From contig JAQYAS010000130.1 in the NCBI GenBank assembly GCA_029338615.1, positions 1 through 56,337 on the forward strand: a DNA stretch of 56,337 nucleotides. The letters are read 5' to 3'. Origin of the DNA: Clostridiales bacterium. GTDB taxonomy: Bacteria > Bacillota > Clostridia > Lachnospirales > Lachnospiraceae. This document shows positions 1 to 8,940 of the stretch, piece after piece. The notes under the pieces are model-generated. The model was given only the letters and a program-made list of their open reading frames with translations, ran no database searches and was not told the origin of the DNA. A program made the translations under genes and the position numbers. How positions within the stretch are numbered: position 1 is the stretch's first letter; each line of letters starts with the position of its first letter.

Positions 1-161
1 AATCATACTAGCTTGTATTTTTCCTAACCATCTTTACTGTTATTGGTTTGTTGGATCTTTCGATCCGACGTTCTTGAAATTCTTGTTTGGAATTTCAGGG
101 TTGTCATGTTGTTAATTTTTCAAGGTTCTTTATGTTCTCGCCTCTCAGCGACAACTTCTAT

Positions 162-416
162 ATGTTATCACATCCGATGCCATTTGTCAACAACTTTTTT
201 ATCTTTTTTCAAGGTCTTTACAGTCGCTGATGTCCAACCTCTTCGGCGACAACTTCTAAATACTACCACACCGAAGTGTGTGTGTCAACAACTTTTTCAA
301 ATTATTTATCATCATGTCTCAGTGACATGTCAGATTATATATCTATAAAAGCTGTCGTTTGCTGTCTGCTCTTGCGACAGCTTTTATAAGATACCACCAC
401 TGCAATCTTATGTCAA
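162..416 (-). promoter_or_regulatory. Three tandem sigma-A promoters (P1-P3), probably of an rRNA operon that starts off the left edge
   Basis: Minus strand: TTGACA-N17-TAACAT (185-190/162-167), TTGACA-N17-TAGTAT (283-288/260-265), TTGACA-N17-TATCTT (411-416/388-393). Each is followed by a shared AG-(T)TGTCGC-like discriminator, then an AAGAACCTTGAAAA boxA-like tract typical of clostridial rRNA leaders. Confidence 0.8.
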
Positions 417-487
417 GGACTTTTTTTATTTATCTGACAATTGTATGCAATTGTTGTAAACAGCCTCCCCTACATATGGCAATCTAT

Positions 488-1459
488 CTATTCTTCCTCT
501 GGATATGTAAATCCCCATGATCTTCTGAACTCTGTCATCATATCCATGACATCCTTTGTATATTCCAGATACATATCTCCATCACCGGATATCGCACTTT
601 CCATGTCCTGAAGCTCATATGCAAGGGCATCCGCATTTTCTCCGGCTGCAATAGTCTCAGTCTTGCCTGTATCTGTGTATGTGACCTTTGCCTCCCACGC
701 TCTTGGATACTCCATCACCTCTATATATCCATTTTCGCATGATACCATTCCACGTTTCGGCTGCTTCGAGTGAAGGGACAGCATAACAGTTGCCATCTGG
801 CCTTCCTTATTCATAAGCAAAAGTCCTGCCTGCTCATCCACTCCAGTAGGCGCAGGCTTAACCTGTGAAAGAAGCTTGTCTGGCTTCGAGTCCATGAACC
901 ACCTTATAAATGACAGGGCATACACACCTATATCCAGCATTGCCCCTCCCGCAAGGTTTCTGTTGAAGAATCGATTGTTCATATCATAGTCTTTGAAGCT
1001 TCCAAAATTCATTGTTATGAGATTGACTTTGCCAAGCGCACCCGAGTCCAGTAACTCCTTAAGTTTTCTGTAAATAGGCATATGATAAATAGTCATCGCT
1101 TCACCTATGATCACATTGTGCTGCTCTGCCAGTTCCAGCATATCTCCAAGTTCACCGCTGTTCAATGTTATAGATTTTTCCACAAGTATATGTTTTCCAT
1201 TCTCTATCGCTCTTCTCATAAACTGTATGTGTGTATTGTGTGGAGTCGTTATATATATCACGTCCACTTCCGGATCCGTGAACATCTCATTGTAGTCTGA
1301 ATAAACCTTACCTATGCCATACTTCTCAGCAAATGCCACCGCTTTGTCATACGTCCTGTTTCCAACCGCATAAATGTTCCTGCCATTCTTTTTGAGTGCC
1401 ACTGCCATCTCATTTGCGATAACTCCTGTTCCGAGAACTGCCCATTTGATATCTTTCAT
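488..1459 (-). CDS. Gfo/Idh/MocA family oxidoreductase
   Basis: N-terminal Rossmann motif WAVLGTGVIANEMA; HILVEKSITLN (EKP-like) motif; GGAMLDIGVYALSF. Start set at the Met after GGAGGAAACAGAC. Confidence 0.9.
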   Translation of the reverse strand: MKDIKWAVLGTGVIANEMAVALKKNGRNIYAVGNRTYDKAVAFAEKYGIGKVYSDYNEMFTDPEVDVIYITTPHNTHIQFMRRAIENGKHILVEKSITLNSGELGDMLELAEQHNVIIGEAMTIYHMPIYRKLKELLDSGALGKVNLITMNFGSFKDYDMNNRFFNRNLAGGAMLDIGVYALSFIRWFMDSKPDKLLSQVKPAPTGVDEQAGLLLMNKEGQMATVMLSLHSKQPKRGMVSCENGYIEVMEYPRAWEAKVTYTDTGKTETIAAGENADALAYELQDMESAISGDGDMYLEYTKDVMDMMTEFRRSWGFTYPEEE

Positions 1460-1522
1460 GTCTGTTTCCTCCATATATAATTATGTATTTGGATTGTATA
1501 TACACTATACATAAGCATCAAG

Positions 1523-2368
1523 TCACTCCTTTGTATAGGCCATTGCCTGTTCGTGCCTTACTATTGACTCATAGGATTCCTTTCTCATAGATGCAAGCAG
1601 CAGATATATTATCTCTATCACCATGGTTGCAGGCACCCTTGAAAAGCAGTATCCATCAAGAAATAATTTTTCACGGGTAGCTGTCGTGATGTGATATGTG
1701 CTAAGCTCCGCAACACTTGACCTGGCATTATTGGTTATTGATATGGCGACTGCGCCGCGGCTCTTTGCCGCCTCCAATATCTGGATCACGCCTGTCGACT
1801 CCCCAGAGTTGGATATCGCTACCACAACATCCTTGTCGGTCAGATTATAACTGTATCCAAGTTCAGTCTCCCATATCGGTGTTGACGTGGCACGTATACC
1901 TATCTGGTTAAGTTTATATGCCCCATCCATGGCAACCGGTATCGTATTGCCCACAGCCGCCATGAGCACCGTATCGGCATTGTTTATCACATCCAATATC
2001 TTTTTCAGTTCCTCGCTGTCGATCATTGCCACAGTTTGTCTCAGTTCTTCCATTTTATTCGACAGTATTCCTCTCAGAGAGCCTTCCATATCATCCACAG
2101 ATATATGTCCAGATATCTCTCCGTCATCCTTGACATCCACGAGTTCTCTCGCCAGCGATATCTTGAGATGGTGAAATCCCTTTAGCTCTATTCGTTTGCA
2201 GAATCTCGGCACCGAGGCCTCGCTGACACCGCACTCCTTTGCCAGCTCCCCGACTGTCATATCCACAACCTTCTTGGGATTCCTGACGATATAATCGCCT
2301 ATTTTCTTTTCTGTATCAAAGAATGAATCCATAGATGCGCATATCTGATTTATAACTGTTCCTTCCAT
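1523..2368 (-). CDS. MurR/RpiR family transcriptional regulator (HTH + SIS domain)
   Basis: HTH_6-like N-terminus (VGELAKECGVSEASVPRFCKRIELKGF) and SIS domain (VVVAISNSGESTGVIQILEAAKSRGAVAISITN). Confidence 0.9.
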   Translation of the reverse strand: MEGTVINQICASMDSFFDTEKKIGDYIVRNPKKVVDMTVGELAKECGVSEASVPRFCKRIELKGFHHLKISLARELVDVKDDGEISGHISVDDMEGSLRGILSNKMEELRQTVAMIDSEELKKILDVINNADTVLMAAVGNTIPVAMDGAYKLNQIGIRATSTPIWETELGYSYNLTDKDVVVAISNSGESTGVIQILEAAKSRGAVAISITNNARSSVAELSTYHITTATREKLFLDGYCFSRVPATMVIEIIYLLLASMRKESYESIVRHEQAMAYTKE

Positions 2369-2571
2369 ATTTTCCTATTTTCTTTCTTCTTTCGAAAATA
2401 ATCCATCATATAGTGTCTTCTATACAATGCCGCTAATAATTTTCTCAGTTAAATTTGTTTTCATATTTGTTGTAGGCTTTAAATCTATTTTCATACCATT
2501 TACAACTCTACCATTCTTCTCCCATCCAGTCAAACAAATGGATTTTCGCTTTAAACTCATTTATCAAATAA

Positions 2572-2612
2572 AAACAGAGTATCTGGAACCCCTATCACGA
2601 TACTCTGTTTTG
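2572..2612. terminator. Intrinsic terminator hairpin
   Basis: Inverted repeat AAAACAGAGTATC...GATACTCTGTTTT. Confidence 0.7.
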
Positions 2613-2645
2613 AACGACTTTCTTCTATATAAATATCTATTCATT

Positions 2646-3210
2646 TTATTCGCCATGTGCAATATTTCTTGCTACGTATACGCCGCTTGCAGATGCGTGT
2701 GAAAGTGAATGTGTTATGCCGCTTCCATCGCCTATGATATACAGCCCCTTGTATCTTGTCTCTAGCTTATCATCTACTTCAACCTCCATGTTGTAGAAAA
2801 TGCTTTGCCACAAGGAGCGCAAAGTTTGTATTATCCGTCTGTTTTGCAGGATCCTCATAACTGTGGCCATTTACCGTTATGATTCCATTTGTATTCTCAG
2901 TAACCACGGCACCCCTTGGGTTCATGCAGAAGGTTCGCACCTTGTCTCCATACTTCTCCGTTCTGTATACTATCTTGCTCTCATAGAGCTCATCGGTCAA
3001 ATGTGCAAATATGGCTGCAGGAAGCTCCACTCTGACTCCTATATCCACTCTGTTGGATTTTGTAGGTACATTTAGGTCTTTGCAGACACACTGTCTTGAA
3101 TCTTGTGCCGGCAGTGAAATAAAGCTTCGTACCCTCTCCGCCGTACTCCATATTGATAAAATCATTTTATATTTTTTGTTAAGCCCTATCCATGCTCTGT
3201 ATCCACACAC
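2646..3210 (-). pseudogene. Decayed FAD-dependent dehydrogenase (COG2509-like)
   Basis: Two overlapping out-of-frame ORF fragments carry NRVDIGVRVELPAAIF, TFCMNPRGAVVTENT and GLYIIGDGSGITHSLSHASASGVYVARNI, characteristic of COG2509. N-terminal FAD-binding region and middle are missing. Confidence 0.75.
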
Positions 3211-3493
3211 ATATTTTTACACAAAAATATAGTTGACCACGGCAATCCATGTCGTAGTCAACTATTATCGGTAGCTGGTAGATACACCCAACCATATTAT
3301 GGGCTTATACATATATAATTGTAATTCTTTCGTCATAAAAAATGATTGCACTATTCATATTTACTATATATCACGCAAAATATCTGTGCTCATGTGGATG
3401 CCACAAACTGATCGTCCGCATTGCGCCATTAAAAATTATTGCAAATTGCACATAGTTTGCGCAAGCGCCCCGTCGCAATGCTCATTATATATA

Positions 3494-4063
3494 TCATAAC
3501 GATGCTATGATTGCCGCGATGAATGTTCCAAGCAGGATTAATATGCTTATTACCAAAAGCACTTTCATAAGCGTTCTTTTCCGCTTCCTCATGTTTTCTA
3601 AAACTCCGGTTGAATAGAACACCGCAACCAGCAACGCACCTATAGCAACTCCCATAAGCGTCCCCATCAAATAATCATAGACCGGAAGATTGTTATCTCT
3701 GCTGATCACCATCATCGTAAGTCCTGCAATCAGTGAAATCAACCCCACTATGCTGAATATACGCAACCTCATCAACAATGTATTCTTCTCAGTTTCTGCA
3801 TAATCCGCTACAAGTTGCAATCTCTCTTTCTCTTCCTTATTCATGTCCTCACCCTTCCTTTCTCCATCAATGATATCCCTGATATCAACATCATAGAAAT
3901 CTGCCAGCTCCACCAGGATACTGAGATCAGGCATATTGCTGCCTGTCTCCCACCTTGACACACTGCGGCTTGTTACTCCAAACCGCTCAGCAAGCTGTTC
4001 CTGGGTAAGCTGTTTTTCCTTTCTCAGTTCTCTTAGGAATGAACCGGACTTCTTCTGATCCAT
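3494..4063 (-). CDS. XRE-family HTH protein with C-terminal transmembrane helices
   Basis: LRKEKQLTQEQLAERFGVTSRSVSRWETGSNMPDLSILVELADFYDVD plus 2-3 hydrophobic segments. Confidence 0.85.
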   Translation of the reverse strand: MDQKKSGSFLRELRKEKQLTQEQLAERFGVTSRSVSRWETGSNMPDLSILVELADFYDVDIRDIIDGERKGEDMNKEEKERLQLVADYAETEKNTLLMRLRIFSIVGLISLIAGLTMMVISRDNNLPVYDYLMGTLMGVAIGALLVAVFYSTGVLENMRKRKRTLMKVLLVISILILLGTFIAAIIASL

Positions 4064-4267
4064 ATCTGTTGCCTCCTTTCTATTGAACATCAGCCCATTT
4101 TAAGTTGCCTTCGGCAAGGGCTGATGCTACATGTCAAGCTTTTGCTAAAAACTTGACACATTCATTGACAGAATAGCGTTTTTCGAGTGTTTTTTACAGG
4201 ACATGATGCGGGAATTGGCTGTTTTCTGCTAAATATGAGGCCAAAACCCATTTTCAAGCAGAAAAAA

Positions 4268-4297
4268 AGACCTCCGAGGGCGAACCCTCGAAGGTCT
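4268..4297 (-). terminator. Displaced original tuf terminator
   Basis: AGACCTTCGAGGG-TTCG-CCCTCGGAGGTCT followed by a T-run on the minus strand, just after the displaced tuf tail. Confidence 0.75.
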
Positions 4298-4329
4298 AAA
4301 AATCCTTTATTTATGCGGTTTATCAGTGA

Positions 4330-4384
4330 TTACTCGATGATAGAAGCAACTCTTCCTGAACCTACAGTTCTACCATCCTCACGG
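4330..4384 (-). other. Displaced 3' end of tuf (distal att site of integrative element)
   Basis: Minus strand encodes ...[16 protein letters not shown], aligning 46/55 nt with the 3' end of the intact tuf at 13650-13704. Homology stops at CCTCACGG. Confidence 0.85.
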
Positions 4385-4820
4385 TCGGATGGTGTCGTAT
4401 TTAGAAACTTATTTGTTACGGATTTTGCCGTTTTTTACCTCATTTTATGGATATTTTACCTATTATTTTTACTTTTTCCGGGGGAAATGTAGCACTGGAG
4501 TATCACGATTTCCGGCAAATTCCGGCGTATCACACCTTGATATCTTCCTCAAAGTGCCGCTACTTTTTCGTCCACCTTGGTGATATCATAGCATGGTCGA
4601 AAGGGAATGTAAATCAAAATCTACCATGATTCGTTCGACCTTCGTTGATTAGTGGCTGGATGGGCGAACCAGGAACTATTTTTGATACTTGATTATGGCA
4701 GATAGAATTTGATGAGCGAACCAGGAATCAGGTGTAGGTGTCATTGTAGGAGTGTGATACGTAGCTATATTCGCTGTCTAAAACATTCCGTAATAGCTTT
4801 GATTAAAACAATTACACATT

Positions 4821-4885
4821 AAAAAAGGAAGCCGGACGCATCCAACTCCCTTAGGCATAGTCCGCAGACGTCCGCCGCAATTCTG
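4821..4885 (-). ncRNA. Candidate small structured RNA downstream of the Abi_2/AbiF gene
   Basis: Own promoter TTGCAT (4915-4920)-N17-CATAAT (4892-4897) starting 13 nt past the abi stop. Predicted 65 nt RNA ends in AAGGGAG...CTTCCTTTTTTT. Confidence 0.6.
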
Positions 4886-4935
4886 TAATATATTATGCCA
4901 TATCGAATTCTTTTATGCAATAGTTCTGCCGAAAT

Positions 4936-5910
4936 TTATATATATTTCTTCAACAAATTTAATTTGCTTCGTGTATCCGTATATACAATTGTATTAAATA
5001 TAGATGTCGAAACCTTACCTCGCAGTTCTTCACAACTTTTCTCAAACATACGGACAAATGCTATTATTTTCTTCTTTGGACACTCTAACAATTTCATCAT
5101 AAAGCTTATTAAAATTACATAATCTACAATAGATTCAAATGTAACATTACCGATTCCAGTTTCAGCACTAATATATTTTGCTATTCGTGTATTTACTTTA
5201 CCAGTCTTAAATCGAGCATCAAAAACAGTATTATTATGTGCTACTGCATTTCTCAAATCTTTCAATGCATACACAATTATCGCTAGCAATTTGCCGTCCC
5301 TATCGTATGAAGACTTTATTCCAATGCTTTTAGATACCTTTTTCCCTACAGTTGTTTCCAGACAATCAACAAACGTACCAAATTCGCCAAGACTAATCAA
5401 TTCAAATATTGCCCAAATTGGAAGCGGCTGATCTTTGTCATAATAATGATTTACAATAAATCTTTTGCCATAATCCCTAGAAATCAGACTATAAACCTTA
5501 TTCCTAAGATTCATTCTTTTATTAATTGCTTTCTTATAGTCGTTACTCCCAAGAGGAAATGATTTATAATCCGTAAGTAATTTTGCATAAATATCTGCAA
5601 ATCTTTTACTTTTGACTTCATCCAAAATCACTTCCAACACATAATTTTTAAATGTGGTTTCCAAAAACATTATCTCCGGATAAAACATTGTTTTCATTGC
5701 CATATCAAAATCATATATCGCCTGCACTTCATCAAAAGAATTAAAGGTATATGTATTAGCAGGATTGTTGTGATAACGGTATCCTTTATATCCATGAAAA
5801 TAGCCCATATATCTGAGTTTTTTCTTATCATTACTACCTTTAATATTTATTCCTTTTACATCTCGCATATATCCCATCAATGCATTTATACTTTTAGGTT
5901 TCTTCTGCAT
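4936..5910 (-). CDS. Abi_2 (AbiD/AbiF-like) abortive infection protein, HEPN fold
   Basis: LPIWAIFELISLGEFGTFV motif and C-terminal RNAVAH (R-X4-H) HEPN RNase motif encoded at 5236-5253. Confidence 0.85.
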   Translation of the reverse strand: MQKKPKSINALMGYMRDVKGINIKGSNDKKKLRYMGYFHGYKGYRYHNNPANTYTFNSFDEVQAIYDFDMAMKTMFYPEIMFLETTFKNYVLEVILDEVKSKRFADIYAKLLTDYKSFPLGSNDYKKAINKRMNLRNKVYSLISRDYGKRFIVNHYYDKDQPLPIWAIFELISLGEFGTFVDCLETTVGKKVSKSIGIKSSYDRDGKLLAIIVYALKDLRNAVAHNNTVFDARFKTGKVNTRIAKYISAETGIGNVTFESIVDYVILISFMMKLLECPKKKIIAFVRMFEKSCEELRGKVSTSIFNTIVYTDTRSKLNLLKKYI

Positions 5911-5955
5911 TTATCCCATACTCCTTTACCAATACAATATGTTCTTCACGATAAT

Positions 5956-5983
5956 TCTATAGGTAACTACAGCGAAATGTCAA
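5956..5983 (-). promoter_or_regulatory. Promoter of the Abi_2 gene
   Basis: TTGACA (5978-5983)-N16-TATAGA (5956-5961), ~50 nt upstream of the start codon. Confidence 0.65.
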
Positions 5984-6161
5984 CACTACATTTCAAAGAT
6001 AAGTGTCAATTTTGTTTAATTCTATCCGTTTCACCAAATGCTTCTTCAATAATTATTCAAGTAAAAATACACATCATTTATAATCATATGTACTTTTACC
6101 TAATTTTTTATCATATGACATTTACGGAATTAATGCTAGTTATTCATTTTTGAGAAACAGC

Positions 6162-6725
6162 CTACATAAACTCCCCTTCCGTCCAGTCAAACAAGTAATC
6201 TGGATCATTCCAATACTTCATTTTCCCAAACTCTCGCTCATATACCCCAAATTTCCGCCTTGCTTTCTTCAATGTCTGCTCATACTCAAGGTGATTAAAC
6301 GGAACATAAAGCTCAGCCTCTTCTTCACTACATCCAACCGTACGCAAGTGAAGGTTTTTATCCGGACACATAGGGTTCACTTCAGATATCCACTTCACAG
6401 GTTCAAGCCTGCACTGGCTATGCTCATAAACCGTCTCAAAATATTCTTCCCACGAATACTGCCTCTTGTATTCATCGTAAATCTCCAAATCCGTTTGATG
6501 CTCCCGGTAAAACATCTCAAGCTTCTGAAAACTATCAAACATTTTATGCTTCTGAAACAACGGGCGCCAACCGCAACTTAATTTATTTAGATGACACCGA
6601 TATCCAAGATATGGCTCATCTACGATAGTGTACTCCTCTCCAAGCACACCCCACTCCGATTTCTCAGCAAAACAAGTCTGCATCAATTCCTTATTCCGGC
6701 TCATAAAATAATAATTAGTTCCCAC
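6162..6725 (-). CDS. Hypothetical protein (MGTNYYF... family of mobile elements)
   Basis: Intact 187-aa ORF; MGTNYYFMS start and EYTIVDEPYLGYRCHLNKLSCGWRPLFQ block resemble recurrent element-borne hypothetical proteins. Confidence 0.65.
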   Translation of the reverse strand: MGTNYYFMSRNKELMQTCFAEKSEWGVLGEEYTIVDEPYLGYRCHLNKLSCGWRPLFQKHKMFDSFQKLEMFYREHQTDLEIYDEYKRQYSWEEYFETVYEHSQCRLEPVKWISEVNPMCPDKNLHLRTVGCSEEEAELYVPFNHLEYEQTLKKARRKFGVYEREFGKMKYWNDPDYLFDWTEGEFM

Positions 6726-6842
6726 AACTATCCTTCCTTTCTTCCTAACAGAAAATATCCTCTTATCCGTACCACTCTTTGGTTCTGATAAAAGGATATC
6801 TCACTATCAATCATTTGTCATTGGACGTATAGTCCAAAATAT

Positions 6843-7157
6843 TTACGCTACATTCTGCAAGTGCTGGGCATAGCACAAATAACGCTTAGTCCAAGGCTCT
6901 TGCGCCACCTTATACAAGCCTATATTCATGGGCTGTCCCTGTAAAACCAGAAGTTCTTCCATATGTACATCAAGCAAATTACTCAAGGCACATAGTTTCT
7001 CTACGGAGGGAAGAATTTGCCCTTTAAACCAACGGTATATAGGCTGTGGACAGGATAGGTTCAGGTAGTCTTGGATATACTTTACATCGTATCCTGCCAG
7101 TTTTATCATAATTTTCAATTTTTGTCCGGTACGTTGTTGGTCGATTGGGTGATACAT
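6843..7157 (-). CDS. Small HTH DNA-binding protein
   Basis: MYHPIDQQRTGQKLKIMIKLAGYDVKYIQDYLNLSCPQPIYRWFKGQILPSVEKLCALSNLLDV: HTH-like. Confidence 0.7.
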   Translation of the reverse strand: MYHPIDQQRTGQKLKIMIKLAGYDVKYIQDYLNLSCPQPIYRWFKGQILPSVEKLCALSNLLDVHMEELLVLQGQPMNIGLYKVAQEPWTKRYLCYAQHLQNVA

Positions 7158-7282
7158 TGAATCTCTCCTTTCCCCCAAATGACGGCTGTTACCTTTTCCC
7201 TGCAATTAAGTCTTTATTCATACTTATACTTCATCCCATATAATAAGGAATTTCAGCTTATATTTAAGTTTCCATGATAGAG

Positions 7283-7855
7283 TTATATCAACAACTCTAA
7301 AAGCACAAAAACCAAAATTGCCACACCAGCTCCAAGTAGCCCCATTAAAAACTTTTGATAGGGGAGTTTTGCATCTTCCCTCACCTTATCCAGTTCATCC
7401 AATCGCTTTCCTTCTGAAAAAGCAACAATTTCTTTATAAGTTCGAATATTGTGCTTCTTATAGAATTTTTCAAGTTTTACTGCATATGCGCAAGCAATCA
7501 CTATTATACAAATAGAAACAATAAGTCCGGGTACTCCAAAGAATTTAGCCAGTGGCACAAAAGATAGAATTCCTATGCCAAGTAATATTGCATACACCCT
7601 TCCGTAGTGATTAAACTCCATAATATCTGCTTCTTTAATTTCTTCTCTCATTGCATCAATATCTCCTTTTATTAATTGATCAAGAGAGATGTCAAATACC
7701 TGGCTCAAAAGGAGCAGACTATTAATGTCTGGATAACTCTTTCCATTTTCCCAGTTCGATATAGTCTGTCTGGTAACAAATACTCTGTCTGCCAACTCCT
7801 CCTGCGATAATTTCATATTTGCCCGATACTTTTTAATTTGTGCATGTAACTCCAT
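7283..7855 (-). CDS. XRE-family HTH protein with transmembrane C-terminus
   Basis: KLSQEELADRVFVTRQTISNWENGKSYPDINSLLLLSQVFDISLDQLIKGD plus hydrophobic helices. Confidence 0.85.
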   Translation of the reverse strand: MELHAQIKKYRANMKLSQEELADRVFVTRQTISNWENGKSYPDINSLLLLSQVFDISLDQLIKGDIDAMREEIKEADIMEFNHYGRVYAILLGIGILSFVPLAKFFGVPGLIVSICIIVIACAYAVKLEKFYKKHNIRTYKEIVAFSEGKRLDELDKVREDAKLPYQKFLMGLLGAGVAILVFVLLELLI

Positions 7856-7970
7856 GCTAAATCCTCCTTTCATAATATGGCCTCTCTCAATCTGAGTCCA
7901 TACTATGACAGTCCTTCAGATTTTTCTATCAAAGGTCTTTTACATTTACCCAAAAGCTCACAAAAATCCC

Positions 7971-7992
7971 TATGTAAAAGGTCTTTTACATA
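7971..7992. promoter_or_regulatory. Perfect palindrome, candidate operator upstream of the XRE-TM gene
   Basis: TATGTAAAAG-gt-CTTTTACATA; a second copy of AAAGGTCTTTTACAT lies at 7931-7945. Confidence 0.6.
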
Positions 7993-8038
7993 TCTATTTC
8001 AGAGCAAAATACCTAAAGCAAGAAATCAAAATAATCGG

Positions 8039-8458
8039 TTAATCATTAAACATGTGATAAATATTTTTTCCGAATTCTTGCCACATATCTGTCCAAGGAC
8101 CAAATATAGCACACACAAAGATAACAAATAAAATTACAGCTATAGCAATCACTGCCTTCTTTTTTAGCGCAGTTAATTTATTACCATATACAACCAGCAG
8201 TTCGTTAAGTTTTGCAAGTTCCAATGCAAGAGCATCTGTTTTGCTTTGACCTTCCGAAATTTCTATTTTCTCTCCCAGCAAATCACTAACCTCTACATCT
8301 AACACTTCTGCTAATTGTATTAATAACTCTGCATCTGGAACAGAAAGTCCCTTTTCCCATTTTGATATGGTTTGTCTAACAACATTTAAACGAGTCGCTA
8401 ACTGTTCCTGAGAAAATCCTTTTTCTTTTCTCATTGTTTTCAAATTGTCACTGAACAT
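8039..8458 (-). CDS. XRE-family HTH protein with C-terminal transmembrane helix
   Basis: MFSDNLKTMRKEKGFSQEQLATRLNVVRQTISKWEKGLSVPDAELLIQLAEVLDVEVSDLLG. Confidence 0.85.
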   Translation of the reverse strand: MFSDNLKTMRKEKGFSQEQLATRLNVVRQTISKWEKGLSVPDAELLIQLAEVLDVEVSDLLGEKIEISEGQSKTDALALELAKLNELLVVYGNKLTALKKKAVIAIAVILFVIFVCAIFGPWTDMWQEFGKNIYHMFND

Positions 8459-8578
8459 GCTATGTTCCTCCTTACTTTTGTTAATCGAATCATACCAAAT
8501 AAAGCCGCATTGCCACAAGCAACGCGTATTAACAATTCCATTTTATAGGGATTTTTAATCTAAACTCTTTCGTCTTCA

Positions 8579-8788
8579 TTATATTTCTTCTCCGTTCGTT
8601 AATATAAAATTCCGCTTAAATTCAACACCAACTACTTCTGCAATTTCATTTAGATCATCAATAGTAAAACTCCCTCTCTTCATCTTTGCATTAAAACTTT
8701 GGGGAGATTTACCTAATCTTCGTGCCAGTTCAGCCTCACTCATATTACATCTAACGCACAAAACTTTAATTTGTTCAGATATTGTCAT
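8579..8788 (-). CDS. Small XRE-family HTH protein
   Basis: MTISEQIKVLCVRCNMSEAELARRLGKSPQSFNAKMKRGSFTIDDLNEIAEVVGVEF. Confidence 0.8.
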   Translation of the reverse strand: MTISEQIKVLCVRCNMSEAELARRLGKSPQSFNAKMKRGSFTIDDLNEIAEVVGVEFKRNFILTNGEEI

Positions 8789-8940
8789 AACACAATCCTC
8801 CTAATGATAATATTATAAATGTTTTCATTGATAAAATCAACGTTTGCATTAAGCATATTCATCTTTTTCATCCACCTTACCTTCTTCAAAGTAGTTCATG
8901 TAGTTTTCTACGACACCCCACGCCCCAAAAACACTCCACA

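Noticed and set aside
43-348. 101-aa ORF at the left edge
   Set aside because: Overlaps tandem promoter repeats and has no recognisable domain; low-complexity translation of regulatory DNA.
149-427. Repeats resembling a short CRISPR array
   Set aside because: Only three degenerate copies with uneven spacing (98 and 128 bp); the conserved parts are -35/-10 promoter boxes.
4330-4384. Remnant of a second, decayed tuf gene
   Set aside because: Possible, but homology stops exactly where element DNA begins and a terminator is retained, with int, xis and relaxase between the copies; displaced att site is simpler.
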